Source of the DNA: Termitomyces sp. T153
Lineage: Eukaryota > Basidiomycota > Agaricomycetes > Agaricales > Lyophyllaceae
Length of the DNA: 64,000 nt
Direction: 5' to 3'
Assembly (NCBI GenBank): GCA_018296165.2
Contig: JACKQL020000040.1
Coordinates: forward strand, 310,001 to 374,000
Shown here: positions 11,233 through 24,738 of the stretch, piece by piece
Layout of the letters: each line of letters begins with the position of its first letter
How positions within the stretch are numbered: position 1 is the first letter of the stretch
The notes under the pieces: model-generated
Database searches by the model: none
What the model saw: only the letters and a program-made list of their open reading frames with translations
Told to the model about the DNA's origin: nothing
Made by a program: the position numbers and the translations under genes

Positions 11233-12589
11233 GTGTTTTTGTTTTTCTCTTCTTTTGACTTGCTTATATATGCTTCGGCAGCCATCTTTCTACAAACAAC
11301 TAAACTCTTAGACTGCCCTGTCAAATGGGGTACTCTGTACAAAAGACAGAGTTATACCAGATCAAGCACATACAATTATTCTTCCTGTGTACAAATGTTG
11401 TTTTAAGTTTATCTTTGAAGAAAGTATGTCAAAAGATGCTCAGAAAATCTATAGAGCAAAACTGTCCTAGTATCAGTTAGGTCTTCATTTTTATTTGTAA
11501 GAGTTCATCAATGGAGCAACTAAGATTGTCAGATAATTGGGGCTTCTTTACTTCCCTTGCTATGCAAACTTGGGTCTTTGAATTCCTTTAATGATTATTA
11601 GAAAAAGCAACCAGCATACAGCTTCAGCAAACTAATCTCTCTCAAAGAATACTTATGTGTCATAGTAGTAAAAGTTCCCCATTCAAGTTCCTTGAAAGAG
11701 AACCTTCTACTCAAAACAGGACCATCTATACACATGCTATATTAATACACAAGTTGTGTCTGTAAATGTTGACTTGTAATTACTCTTTTTGCCTTTTCAA
11801 TCTTATTCCATCTCAAAGAAATGTGTAATTCTCTTCACCAATGGTTCATGAGCATAATAAATCACACCTACCATCCTTTTTCAGAAGTTGTAATAATGTC
11901 AAAGTATCCATTGGGAGGAGGAAAGGTCAGATGATTAGGAATAAGCTGACCCCAAGTTGATAAGAAATGATTAGTGTAAAACTCTAAGAATACACACCTT
12001 CATGTCAAATCAAGTCCATCAGATCTATATTCAGAACATATATTCTTTCAAAGGTCATCAGTTATGCACACAGGACAATTGTCTGTCCATCTTCTTTCTC
12101 AAGTCTAAGAAAAAAGTAGGAGATTTTATAACTAAAGTGGTGGCACCACCACAGTATCAATGTGTTCCAGAGATCTAATGCATTTTCTTTGCATGACAAT
12201 CATCAGAATCAGTACTGTTGAAGTCTACTTCAATTCCTGGTTTGTTTCCTTTCACTATCAGAAATATTGGGTGGTTGATTCTTAAAGTCTATTCCACACA
12301 ATCTCAAAACAGCAAGAAGTGCATTCAAAGGCAGTAGATGCATGGAAAAAGCTCTTCAATCAACGTTTTTATATCTGTTAATATTCATCTGTAATTATTC
12401 TCTCTGTGTTCTCTCCTGCCCAGTGAACTGCTCTGATAGTTCATAAAGTAAAAACCTATTCAACCCAATCTAATCTAATCCAAGTTCAGGTATATAAACA
12501 GGGCAACTTCTGCTTTTGAGTGAAAAGGGGACAAAGAAGCTTGTTATGCTATTTCTCTGACTTACTCATCCAATTCAAGTCTATCAGAT

Positions 12590-12800
12590 GTAATTTTGAG
12601 CCTACATACTTTGTATGTGCCCACAATGTTGTGGGTGAAAGGCCTCAGATCCTTCCCAGTGACTGCAGGAAAACACCAAGAGTCTCCCCTATTGACTTTC
12701 CAATAACAGAGAGGCTCATAGGACAAGAGGCCCTGTGTGATCATGAATCAGGCCCTTCCTGAGCACATGGGGAGCTGGACCATTGGCATTTCTAGAAACA
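12590..12800 (+). repeat. dispersed repeat, copy 1 (second copy at about 60330-60540)
   Basis: Matching blocks occur in the same order and strand: ttgtatgtgcc/tgt, cagtgactgcaggaaaacac versus cagtaaatgcaggagaccca, and a tail that includes atggggagctg-ac-at-catttgca. The element of origin is unknown. Confidence 0.55.
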
Positions 12801-13404
12801 ACTTCTTCACCTGCTGGCTTGGAAGTACCAGGTAGTGTAGCACTTCTAGGGAGAGGAGTAGTACCAGAGGATGTAGTGCCCTCAGTGAGAGGAGTCCCAA
12901 GGGATGTGATGCCCATGAGAGCAGTGCCAGGAGATGTGGTCCTGCCAAATTATGGCGTAGCCATGAAGCAGGTGCTGATGCAGGGATATTATGTTCTCCT
13001 GAAATTCAGCAGAATGAGAAGAGGGCATGGGGGACCAAGGGTACCCCCACCAATGAACTTTGTATATTTTGTGGCTGCACAGCCTAGTGTGGTTGCAGGA
13101 GTCCAGTGATACATGATGCTACAAGTTCCTGGTAGCCCCAATGCCAGTGGCTGGACCTGGCCAAGCAACAAGCATGACAAGTCAATGTTGATCTGCCACA
13201 ATATCAACACAAGTAGGGACTTCAGTCCCTGCTCCACCATCTCCAGGGGCTATGGAGGTGGATAATGATGGACCAGCATCCATTATGGTGCTGATGGAGT
13301 CATTGGCACCTCCCCAGTGGTCATATCCATCTGTGCCACCTGCAGTGCATCCAATGAATGCACCTTCATCATTATCTAGCATGTTGAGGTGCTCAGCAGC
13401 TGCC

Positions 13405-13545
13405 ACCTGTGACTCAATCACACAACTAGCAGAGTGAGGTCCAATATCTATTATTCTGCCTCTACAAGAACTTCTAGATTTCTAGCTACTCACTTGGCAG
13501 AGGGAGATCCAAGGAGAACAAGCCTGTGGATTCCCAATGCCAGTG
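13405..13545 (+). repeat. dispersed repeat, copy 2 (first copy at 4395-4545)
   Basis: It shares gtgactcaatcacacaactagc, a second cttggcagagggagatccaa and agaacaagcctgtgga with the copy at 4.4 kb, same strand. Confidence 0.6.
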
Positions 13546-13779
13546 TTCAGAAAATGTAACTCAGAGCTTCCAGAAAAGAGAATTATCAACAACCAAATCT
13601 GAAGTCAAATCCAAAAATGAAAATTCATTGGAAACAGCCTTGATCTCCAGCCTCCAGGTATGTGGCTGGTCAAACAATGGGAGGATGAGAATGAGAGGCC
13701 AGCTTAAAAAAAAGAAAATAGGAATGGGGTCCAGTACATGCAGTTTCCTGACAACTAGCCACACTTGCAGCACAGCCCA

Positions 13780-15434
13780 AGATGCCTAGCACAGGCCAAC
13801 CATCCACTACTTCAGCAGCAAACTTAGCAAATATCAACTCTCAAGCAAACAGTAACACCTCCCAGACCACATATGTATGCCCTCACAGCCATAATCCAAC
13901 TAAATGTCCTAAATCCCAATACAGTATTAGACACCACCCAATATATGCTCAGCAGGGAACTCTGTCCCAATACTTATGGACTCTCAGGCCAGTGACTATT
14001 GTTTTGTCAATTGCAAAGCATTTTTGGAACATACCCTTTATGAAGTCCTAAGTGAGGGGTGTGCCACAACAAAGGAGGCAGTGCTCCACATTATTTCCTG
14101 TAGGGCAAATGACAGTAAAGAAGCTTGGCACTCTGGCAACATTACAACTGTCATATCAGCTGTTGTATCATAGGTCTGCCTTTGACTATACTTTGCTTGA
14201 TCTTGTTTTACCTGACTTTCCACCTGACCTTTCTAGGTCACTAGCAACCAGTTCACCATTTTTGTCTCCTTTTGATTTCATTATTTCCACTTACTATAAA
14301 TACTCTCATGTTTTCAATACAACCATCAAAGAATCATACCTCATTATTAGCCCCAGACTTCAGATCTAAGTCTTGTGACTCTAAATCTTCTTCTTTCACT
14401 CTAGCACTCTCTCTATTGACTTAGTGTCCTCATTGTTTTGCTAGTACCACCTTCAGGTACTATTTTGTCAAGTCTACATTTAGTGCTAGCACTTACAGCT
14501 AGTTTTTGTTTGCTCCCCTCTCTTTTGCTAATACTTTTGCTATCACCTAGCACCCCTCCAAACCTCTGATCTTTTGCCAGCAACCTTAGTGCCAGTGACC
14601 CTTTAATACTACCTAGTGACTTAGGCTAGTGTCTAGCATCCACTTCCTCACTTAAGTCCACTACCTTTATCTTCACCTTTTACTAACTGAGGTTGTCTGA
14701 GACCTAGCTTGACTCACACCCTCATTTCCATAGTCTGTTCATACTCTACTTGCAAAACTGCTAGTTATTGTGTCCTTCTGCACAGCAGCTAGGTGGCAAT
14801 GGATGTCATCACCGGAATTCATGCCAATCAATAAATTTGATTGCAATGGATTCTCAGTTACCTTTTTATATGTAAGGGTCATCTTCAAGGACCCTCATAG
14901 AATAGAATTGATTGGGATAATGGGATGTACCTCCTAGACAAGATTAGGACAGGTTCTACCCCTCAGGTCATGATTACAGCATCCACAAATGTACCAGTAG
15001 ATCTAGATAGCTGGCACCATTGTTTTGGACATGCAGGAGTTGATTCCATCAGAATGCTGGCTTGCAAGGATCTCATGTAGAGTAAAGGGGAATCTAGAAG
15101 TCAAGGGCTTGTGTGAAGATTGTGTGGCTGGCAAACATACCTCAAAGCCATATAATGTAGAGTGAGTAGTCAAAAATGCCCAAAGAATTGCATACACATT
15201 GACCTGTGGTGCGCAGCAACAAAGCTTTCATTGGGTGGTGCTGCTTACATGATGCTGTTAGTAGGTGACCACACATCATGTCTTGCAGCATACTTCCTTG
15301 CCCAAAAGGACACCGAGACTACCTTACCAGCATTTGTTGCCTATTACATTGAGTCCGAGCAGGAAATAGACCAAAAGCTGTTAGTAGTCCAGGTAGACAC
15401 TGGTCATGAATGGATATTTACTTACACCCTTTAG
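13780..15434 (+). pseudogene. decayed Ty1/copia pol: protease, GAG-pre-integrase, integrase
   Basis: Fragments of a copia polyprotein occur in the correct order on one strand. Around 13976-14170 a protease-like block MDSQASDYCF appears, where copia proteases have the DSGAS active site; the Gly is replaced. Around 15010-15160 a GAG-pre-integrase block reads HCFGHAGVDSIRML and CEDCVAGKHTSKPY. Around 15162-15434 an integrase catalytic-core block reads IHIDLW, LLVGDHTSCLAAYFLAQKD and VDTGHEW. Numerous stops and frameshifts separate them, and no reverse transcriptase follows. LTRs were not found. This is an old inactive copy. Confidence 0.8.
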
Positions 15435-18400
15435 ACTTGCTCAACATGTTGATATGCAGAGCAAAGTCAGCTTTCCTTCCAGTATATGCGAAGCAGTGAT
15501 GTAGATGAATACCACACAATCACAGTGATTGATTTCAAAAGAAAATGGTTGTTCATTATTGATTGAATCAAAAAATAACAAAAATATCAATGTTCCACAA
15601 AGGTTTTATGATCTGTTGAGACATTCAAGACAAAAGAGCTTTCCCTGCTATTCTTGGCAGCACAAGTTGATATTGATCGAGAACTCTGTCTTACTGGATA
15701 ACTTGAATGAACAAGTACAGGATGGTGGAAAGTTTTAGCAGGTAAGAGCACAGATATATATATTCGAGATGAACAAGGCCATTGAAAAGGTGGATGTCAA
15801 AACATTTGCTGATGATAAACATTTTGAACTAGAAATTATCCTGAATGTGCAATCAATAGCATGTCTATATGTAGGTATACAAGGCCTACAAACCTGGGAC
15901 TTGCTATGGGACGCATTGGCCCATCCTTACACATCAGGTCAGATTCTATTCCTTCTCATTCATACTTATGTACCAGAGGACTAGAGGCAAAATGTGTATG
16001 TCACTACAGCATCTACTGCGGCATGAGAGTGCCCCTTCCCATTCAGAATCTCATATCCCGGCATGGAACCAGGGAGTACACGTACATACTTTAAGGTTTG
16101 TCAAATTCTTCCTGTCTTCGCGTGAGATATATATAGTTCTTTTGTTATGATTTCCCCACTCACCTAGGGTATGGAAGTGGACGCGGTTCACAGTTGATTC
16201 AATCCACCGAGATTTGCTCTCTCCGCCCATATTTCTTCATGAACGTTCTTATGTCATCTGCCATCTCTTCCCTCTCAAACATCAAACAAGAGAAAATACA
16301 AAGATAACAAGATTCAAGTATACTACCTAGTAGAGCTGCAAACTGCATGCACGAGGCCGAATCTCCATATCAACCTGCGTAGTGCGTTCCTTCCCGTTCA
16401 TATGCACTGTAGATGCAAGGTACGTGCCACGACTTCATGAAAGTGCCTCTCTCATATTATGTAGGCTTGGCGTATTATGTAAGAAAAAAATGTCTGCGCT
16501 GCTTGTGACGCCAATCAAGGTTGTCTGATCTGCTGGCTTTCCCTGTCTTTGCCTGAAAGATCATGGTTTTCCCTATGTTTTCCGCTGGCTCTTCTCCACA
16601 GAAGCACGGGCTCATCTTTGAATGGCAAGAACCAAGATGCTGTAATGTATGAAAACCCTACATAGACATGAGGTTCTCATATCTATCGTATCATATTCTG
16701 CCGGCTTCTTGCTTATCGAGGAAGAACATATAGAGGTTTTGTCTTACGAGCTCTTGAGGGACACAAGGAAAAGCCGTGAGTCCATTTCCGTGGTTCCGTG
16801 ACAGGCGTGAGTACGCCGTGAGCTACCTTGTGTTGTGAATCCATGACAAAACCATGCTAGATTCATGGCAATAATAAGTATTCATGGCAGTTGCATTGGT
16901 TTCATTGGATAAGATTGAAATCTATCACTACAATGCGTCATGGTATGCTCACAGTACTCACAGTAACCCTCACAGCAAACTCACGGTATACCTACGGGCA
17001 CTCACAGCATACTCACAGCACATCCACGGTTTGTACACAGAACTCGTAGTATACTCACGGCACTCACAGTATACGTACAGAAATCACACACGGTGGTCCA
17101 CGGCACATGCGCGGCACTCACTGTACTATCACTGTAGCATTAGAAAGGAGGAAAGAATGAAAGGCTTATTTTCATGTGGTGACATCAGGGTGTGATACAT
17201 CGATGGCTGACCTGAACTATCATTGCAACACATATAGATGTTCCGAACACAAATCTACCTGCCTTTCCGATACAACCATGGTTTTTGTGAGTCTTCCATC
17301 CAAAGCTAATACTTCTATGCAGCCGGAGGGCTTTCTTCAACATGTTAAAGGTGACTTCTCATACAGGGTATTTGCCAGACTAATTTCATGAAACTCACAT
17401 ATCTCGGGCTGTTCCTCAACAAACAAACATCATCCATTCTTCCATTCCTATGTGAAACTCAGTCGGTATGATCAGATAACTTCTCATCTTCCCCCAAAGC
17501 CATGGCAGAAGAAACAAGATAGAAAGAAGAATGCATGTCAATGTTTGTGTATACAATGCCACATTAATTTTCTATCAGTCTTCCTAGGTAATCGCAGTGT
17601 TGTGTACATTAATCAATGGTAATTACGTAGACTCACGGCAGACTCACTGTACTCCACGGTACCCCGGCACCGGACTCGCGGCTTCTTCTGTATGCCGCTA
17701 TTAAAGTAGGCTTTTCGGTGAAAGGATGAACATTATGGAATCTCTGCAAGGTTCTGGCACAAATAGATCTTGATGGAGCTTACGCAGGCCTACGGAGCAC
17801 TATTAATATTCAAAGTTCTCGACGTTCTACATTTTCGCAAGTTCTAACCCCTCCTTCCCCTCAGTACATAGGCTTACGGCATGCATACACATAGCTGCTA
17901 ACTTCCAGATGTCAATTTATAGTGCAATTTCGTACACATATATATTGACGTTGGCTAAGGTCCAGGCTGTAGGCCTGTGGGCCACTGTCACCACAACCAT
18001 GTTACATCATACCACGAAGAGGGAGTTCGATTCTAGAGACTGCTATTGGACGAGTGCGCGGCAATTAGATAGCATAAAGTCAACTAGATAGTGAAGCGCA
18101 AGGTTTTCACCTACAGCGCACTACAGATAAATCTGGACCTCCAGCGACTACATAAACCCCTCAGAAGGAAACCTGGGTCAATAGTCTCATAAACTCTGGA
18201 TGCAGGGAACGTTGAGCCAAAAGAATTTAAGAATATAACAAGAATGATTGGATCAAACAAGATTTTCTTTCTGTTTTTCTGATGAAGCCATAAAATAAAT
18301 ATCCATGAATTGATTTACGATGGTATTTCAGTGATTGGATAGTCTTGAACAATCAGTATATAAGAAATTACAATATTTTTAAGGAGCTTTTGTTTCATAT

Positions 18401-19602
18401 AAGATCAGACTATACGAAGTATTTAAATCTTTAACAAGATATGTTTGTGAATAAGAAGGAAGAAGTATTTGATTAGCCCTTTGAAACCTTTGTTAAATCA
18501 GTTTCAAATGGGAAAAATATCATGAATCAAATTAAATTGTTCTTATAATAATATTCAAATGCAATAAAACAATGTGTCTAGAATATGACCTACAATCCAC
18601 TTTTCGAAAAGGAAGTCAATACTTAGTTGAAAATGCCTACACCCTCTTCACGCGTCATGATGCCCAACGGCGATTGCCGATCACCAACAAGCAAAGGGGA
18701 CAAAACATGTTAGGGAAGGGCCGGTTTGGATCTGGCATCAACGACAACCCGCTGCTATTCATCACCCAACCACATGCTCGACCCGCAGTGCGTGCAAGAG
18801 AAATGTCCATAAAAGGTTGAGATTGCACATGGTTACGTTCCTTTACTCGGTTCATTCAGCTTTATCAATGCCAACATCTCGAAATTCACACACGCATGAA
18901 TGCGGACCTACGTTGCAGTATGTTCCAAGCATAGCGTCGACTAGCTGCGACATTCTCCCAGTTGATATTAGAATTGTGCTTGTCACTTCTTTATCGTTGA
19001 TATACAACTCAACAAGATCTTTCGACATGAGTCCACCAGTAACAGCTCAATCTTTTCTCTTTCTCGCTTCGCTCTGCTGGATACCAGTATCCTTTGAGGA
19101 ACAGTATTATTTGCCCAGGAGAAACAATCGAGTCCTCCGCTGATTGAGTAGATGACGTTGTTCTCGGCATTTGCTGTCGACCGGCTCCTGGAGAACCGTT
19201 TATACAGCTTATACAGCAACAGCGGCTAGCCTGACTCTCGCCTTCGCCTTAGCCTCTAGGCAGTTCACGCAAGTGTATCCTCAGTATACTTCTTCCAGGT
19301 TGTCGGTATCACAAAGTCAAAGTTGTCTCCCGACCCTCGTTAGGATGACAGAAATGCATCCACGTGATTTATGCTCAGGTCTGTTAGGAATTTCCATATG
19401 ATCCGGCTTCCTTTGGACTCTTGCCGATGTTTCCCTCTATGTTCTCGGATACTGTTTTTATTCCTAGCAGGTCATGTGTATGAGAACAGAGTTATATTTC
19501 GTGCTAGATTTCTCCGCTTGTAAATTTTTGTTGATCATTCTCCGTGGACTATATAATGTCTCCTCCGGCGTCTGAAGATGCCGTCAAGGACATATTCTCG
19601 AC
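15435..19602. other. gene-poor AT-rich interval
   Basis: No gene can be supported. CpG is present at moderate levels here, unlike the TE islands, so this is not simply more of the same decayed repeat. The only notable structure is the CTCACGG-type motif cluster at 16770-17665. Confidence 0.5.
16770..17665. repeat. cluster of short CTCACGG/CCGTGAG motifs
   Basis: At 16773-16826 the plus strand carries ccgtgagt, gcgtgagt and ccgtgagc. From 16945 to 17125 the reverse form recurs roughly every 10-20 bases as actcacagt, actcacggt, actcacagc, actcacggc and similar. A small group recurs at 17632-17658. Spacing is irregular, so it is a degenerate motif cluster rather than a clean tandem array. Function unknown. 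Confidence 0.6.
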
Positions 19603-21077
19603 ATGAGATTTGTTGCCGCAGCTCTCTGCTTTGCTGAAACCGTGCTCTGTGCTACTTACTCTCTGAGTGACTCCATCGTTGGCTCAGGCTTTTTGAGTAA
19701 TTTCAATTTCGAAGCAATTGCAGACCCCACGCATGGTCGAGTGTATGACGTCTTTTCTCGAATTTTGTCATCCGCCCTATTAATGTGTGCTTCTTAGAAA
19801 CTATGTCGATTCAGCAACAGCTGCCAGCGAAAACCTCACATTTGCATCATCGAACACTTTTATTCTGAGAGCTGATCACACAACTGTACTCAGCTCCAGT
19901 GGTCCAGGGAGGAATTCTGTGCGAATAAAATCAAACAAAGTGTACACGGAACATGTTGCTATGTAGGTTAAGCTGCGGTAACTAAAATTTCTGTAACTAA
20001 TTGTGGCTGCTCAGCTTCAATGTACGGCATATGCCTCAAGGTTGTGGGTACGTGTATTATGACCAATTATGATTTATCTCATTTCTCCAGTACGTGGCCT
20101 GCAATATGGGAAACTGACGGGGCCAACTGGCCTAATGGCGTAAGAAATGTGGTGTAGTTTTCGAACATGTGCTTAATATCTCACCCTTTCCCTCAGGGTG
20201 AAATCGACATTGTAGAGGGAATCAATGACCAAGGGCCTAACACCATTACGCTTCATACTAGCCCAGGTACATATCGCCGGGACTTTATTTCTTCTCAGTT
20301 TTTTATGTATCACTAAAAGGTTGCACTATGCCTGCTTCGCGCGACCAAACGGGGCTAGTTTTTGATTCAATGATTATTCCCCTTGAATTAAAGCCTTCTT
20401 TCTCATTCATAGAACTTCCCTCCAACTCGATTGCAACACCGCGGTCAACGGCGACGCGGGATGCGGTGTTCAGGCGCCCACGGCTTTGAGCTATGGCCCC
20501 ACTTTCAATAATAATGGGGGTGGTTGGTACGCCTTTTCTTACCAAGTACGATGTGATTGCGGAGAGTTGATTCGCAGTAGGTTTGCCGTTGAAAGAGCTA
20601 CTACATATATCAAAGTGTGGTTTTGGGCACGAAATGACACTAGCGTTCCCACTGACGTCGAGAACGGTGCTTCGTCAGTCGATAGCAGTAACTGGGTACG
20701 TGACCTGAGAATTAGAGATCATTATCTGCACTACATGGATAGATATAGGGTACTCCAACAGCATATTTCCCAAACACGAACTGTGACATTGCATCCCACT
20801 TCGATGCAAATAACATCGTGATCAACCTGACGTTCTGTGAGAGTATCTGGTTCACTAGCCGAGACGCGGTCACTGATCTTATGAATGCAAAGGTGGAGAC
20901 TGGGCTGGCAGTGTCTATGCTTCCTCAGGATGCCCTTCCACCTGTGTCGGTCAGTGGCCTGGCGAACCCCGATGTAGGCGGACATCTGACATCCTTGTTC
21001 TAGACTATGTCAACAACAACCCATCGGCTTTTGTCAACGCCTACTTTGATTTCGCATCTCTCCTGGTCTACACTTAG
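19603..21077 (+). CDS. secreted glycoside hydrolase family 16 (beta-glucanase type)
   Basis: Eleven exons: 19603-19742, 19798-19962, 20015-20047, 20091-20139, 20197-20266, 20320-20353, 20413-20526, 20581-20695, 20749-20836, 20893-20949 and 21004-21077. They total 312 codons in frame. The product begins with a short hydrophobic signal peptide (MRFVAAALCFAETVLCATY). It carries the GH16 core GTWPAIWE and the catalytic GEIDIVEGIND, in which the two Glu flank Asp as nucleophile and acid/base. Further family blocks are TLHTSPGCTMPASRDQTG, SYGPTFNNNGGGW, KVWFWARND and the C-terminal NNNPSAFVNAYFDFASL. GH16 enzymes of this subtype cut beta-1,3 or beta-1,3/1,4-glucans in the cell wall or extracellular space. 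The intron 20354-20412 is GC-AG; no GT donor keeps frame there. All other introns are GT-AG. Confidence 0.92.
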
Positions 21078-22395
21078 AAGCTATCCTGAGCATGAAGTCG
21101 TGTACATTATTGCAAATAAACTGAATCCAATTTTTCCACAATTGACATACAATTCCCAGTATCACGATTGTATTGTTGTCACATATGAGAGAGAGGCCAT
21201 TTAACGATGACAGCGACTTACCGTCATGTACAAACTCTAACTTGATCTCAGAAAACTGTCAAAATGTCTCCGGAAATACTTTACATCTGCTTAAGACAGA
21301 CTACTTGTGGCGATCAATCGATCAATCGATCACGTCTAGACTAAGAAAAAAGTTTCCACCGTATCCTCGTGGCCATGGTGCAGCTTCTGTTCTCTCTGTG
21401 GATACTAAGTCCCCTATGCGTTATCATCACAGCTTCGGTACACACTGCCTGGCGATGGGTTTGACTGAGCCCTTTCCCACTGACGTCATATGATGACTGG
21501 CCGCCGAATGAGGTAATTTCGAGTTACTTGAGTACTGTGTTCGTTTCGTTGATTTCATTACTCTTCATCTGTCTGACCTTGATGTCAGGGGAAGAGAAGT
21601 CCATAATGATCTTGCTCTATTCATCGTCCAGAATTTGACCACTTGATTTTGTCGAAGCACAGACGGCGATTATAGAATTCCTCTGCTGCTCTGCTGATTC
21701 TCATCCACCTCCTGAAAAATGAAAGATCTTGTTCAAATTCAGCGAGTCATGCGGTGTTTCCGATGAGCCTCAATGTCAGCGCCATGGACCAACTCACGCT
21801 TGTCATGAAGCCGGATACGGGTTGCATAGACCCACATGGGATATAGTCGTACAGGAAGCATCAGATTACTATGTTGAACAGATGTTGTGACTCCTCGGAA
21901 GAGATCTACATATGTATCATGACATTACCCTGATATGGAAGCAGGAGTGAAGCGTCCCTGGATCGAAGATCGAAGAAATGCCAAATTTGAGTTGTGCTTT
22001 GATCTTCCACAAGCTCAACCATACGTACGGCAACACTGACCAACCTAGCTTCTTTTCCGTAACGCTTCCTGACACTTGTTCGCTTTTCCAATCCTTCGGG
22101 AGAATTCTGGGCTTCTTCCAACTGCTCCTGGCACTCATGAAATCGCTCGTTGCGTTATGCATGGTAAAGGGAGACATGAAAATGTCCCGACCGGTATCAA
22201 TGTTGACCTATTATGGAACATCTCCAAGTTACTCAGCGGCAAAAGATGCGACCCTCGATCTCGACTAAAGGTCAGTTGTAAAGCCCGTTCCCACGTGCTA
22301 GGATCTCGCCTGACAGCTTTGGGTTGACCAACATGCATTTATGAGACGATGCATGGTGAGATCTGGGTAAGAACAACCTACCAAGATCCCCCACT
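21078..22395. other. intergenic, no supported gene
   Basis: About 1.3 kb between the GH16 and BTB genes. Overlapping short frames on both strands around 21.9-22.3 kb have no recognisable motif and no plausible splicing. Confidence 0.5.
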
Positions 22396-23409
22396 ATGAC
22401 TGCTCCGTTCTACGCCAAAATCGACAGCACCCTCGCACGAAGCGTGAAGACCTCTAAGAACTTCCATCCCGAGTTCTCATTCCCTGACGCAGATGTGGTC
22501 CTCCGATCTATCGAAGGCACACTGTACCGTATTCACTCATACACTCTACGCACCACGTCGGGACTCTTCGACACAATGTTCAGTTTGCCACAACCACCAA
22601 GGTGTAAGATCGAGGCTCGGGATCAGAATAAATCAGGCTCGGTGGGCAGAGACGAGGATCCAGAAGAGATTCCTATATACGAACCGGATTTCGTGCTTGA
22701 ACGACTCCTTCGACTTATATGTAGCATTCCAATCCCGTCATGGGAGTCTTTTGACGATGTGGATCGTGTACTCACAACGGCAGAGAAATGGGACACACCT
22801 GGACCCATTGCTAGTATTCGCGTCGCCTTAACTTGTCCAAAGCTCCTCACTCCTGATCCTTTACGGTTATACGTCCTCGCCAAACATTTCGATTGGAAGG
22901 AGGAAGCTAAACTCGCGGCTACACAGACACTCAAATTGAACCTGCATGACCCGATGTACACCCCGACGCTGGCGAGACTGTCATCAAAAGATCTTTTATC
23001 TCTTCTGAATCTTCATCGAAAGCGCCGTGACATGTTTAAGAGGCTGTTAGATAGCCCTGAACGCTTTGCAGCGGGAAATAGGTATGTATGTGCTTGCGGT
23101 GGTCTTCACACTTGAAACTAAAATTTTGCTAGTTCACCGTATCACTGCACTCGCTGTGGTGTGACACAACTGGATAACCACAGTTGGAGAGAGTTCAAAA
23201 ATGCCATGTACGCAGAAATTGATAGGCGACCATTAGGAGACACGCTAGGTGTTACTGTTGGTCATTCAGCGGATTGGCCAGAAGCAAAAGCCTGTTGGGA
23301 GGCAAAATGCGCGGACGAGGAGTGCGGAGGGTTGAACTACGACCGTATTGCGACATTGAGGCAGATCAGAAACTGCATCGACGTGTTGCCGAGCACAATC
23401 GAAGATTGA
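22396..23409 (+). CDS. BTB/POZ-domain protein with C-terminal Cys cluster (paralogue 1)
   Basis: Two exons (22396-23081 and 23133-23409) joined across a 51-nt GT-AG intron give 320 aa. An N-terminal BTB fold is indicated by ADVVLRSIEGTLYRIHSYTLRTTS and a Leu-rich C-terminal helix region (LERLLRLICSIPIPSWESF, RLYVLAKHFDWKEEAKLA). After the intron there is a CTRCG...CADEECGG cysteine pattern and the motif NHSWREFK. BTB domains dimerise and often recruit partners, including cullin-3. Mushroom genomes carry large expanded families of this type with no known individual roles. It is 45% or so identical by eye, block for block, to the gene at 35442-36338. Confidence 0.88.
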
Positions 23410-24738
23410 CGTTGGATGAAGACGATGATGGTGATGACGTTGATGAAGTTCCCATACTCGTTGGAGCCACGCCCTATGTCGGATTCTATTGGTAGCTGGA
23501 AGCTTACGTATTATCACTGACATTAGATAACTGAGCATTTGATTCTTCCACTAACTTGCCACTAACATATCCACAGTTCGGTCACTGACATGATCATTGA
23601 CCAGTGATACTCAAGGAGTACTTGAGTTTGTTTCCATGATCCGTTCGGTACAAGGTTATTTTACATATAGGGAAAAACATATACATAGACCCAACATGTC
23701 CCTGAAGAGCTCAATCTTCATCTTACAGTGCAGAACCGCTCGAAATAGACAACTCCAAGCAATCAAATCTTGATTGAATGATATCTACTCACTAACTTTC
23801 GAAAACAACTGCTCTCAACAATCCTTTCGTCCGAACGTGACAGATTTCGCCATGTTAAGTATGAATTTTTGTCCTACCCAAAAATGAACATGCACGTGCC
23901 AAAGCGTGATTCTGTGTGAGCAATTGACGAAAATCCTAATGGCAGCTTGCAAGGGTTGATGAATCTGTTCGCGCAAACTTCTAGAAGAAGTAGTATTCAA
24001 AATTTCTGCGTGACCAGATTCAACTTTCTGGATGCCATTAAGGAAATACATCCCAAAAGGGTCATCTCCTCTATCTATATGCATTTTCAACGTGTCGCAG
24101 GTGCTCTACAGCCCGGGGAAGATGCCAAGATGAGCCTTGCATAACTTGGCCAACCCTGGAAAACATCCTTTTTCACACACCAAGACACCTGCCCTGGTCA
24201 CAATCAAGTAGTACCATATGATGTTCACATGTTTTACATGAGGCCTATCTTATCTCATCTATATCCCTCTTTGTCTTTCAAAGAAGTATACTACTAATTG
24301 ATCAGTATATCTATGCTAATTATGATGCCTGATTAGTCATGGTGAACAGTGAAAATTGAATAAGAATACAAAGTAGCATATCACAAAGCTCAGACAAGCC
24401 ATTTTGATTAAGTTATGAAGTTTGACCCATTCCCAATACATTTCTATGAGGTTGAGTTCTTAATTGAATTTGGGAAGGAAATAACATTTATGGCTCACAA
24501 TTTCTATTTTAACTTGTAAAAGTGGCTTCTCAACTTGAAAATCAACTTGTTCTGACAACACCTTGTGCATGCAGCACATTGAGCCTGTTATATAATGTAA
24601 ATCTTCTTCAGTATCCTTTTTCTCAATCTGACCTGCCATTGCAAGAGCATTCTACTGTAAGTTCCTCTTACTAACTCCTTTTATAATAAGCACAGTCACT
24701 GGGAATTGACCTGCCTCTATTAAGTCATTTTATCTCTT
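23410..24738. other. intergenic, entering a TE island at about 24.15 kb
   Basis: CpG is normal up to about 24.13 kb and then falls abruptly to near zero. No gene is supported; the frames at 23815-24144 lack motifs. Confidence 0.5.

Larger units (their letters stand above)
11250..13779. other. CpG-poor repeat-derived DNA without an intact gene
   Basis: Over 2.5 kb of AT-rich sequence has almost no CpG. About 12590-12800 is a diverged relative of 60330-60540 (shared tcccagt-a-tgcagga-acc, gcccttcctgagcacatggggagctg and related blocks). About 13405-13545 is related to 4395-4545. Only short, unsupported frames are present. Confidence 0.7.
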
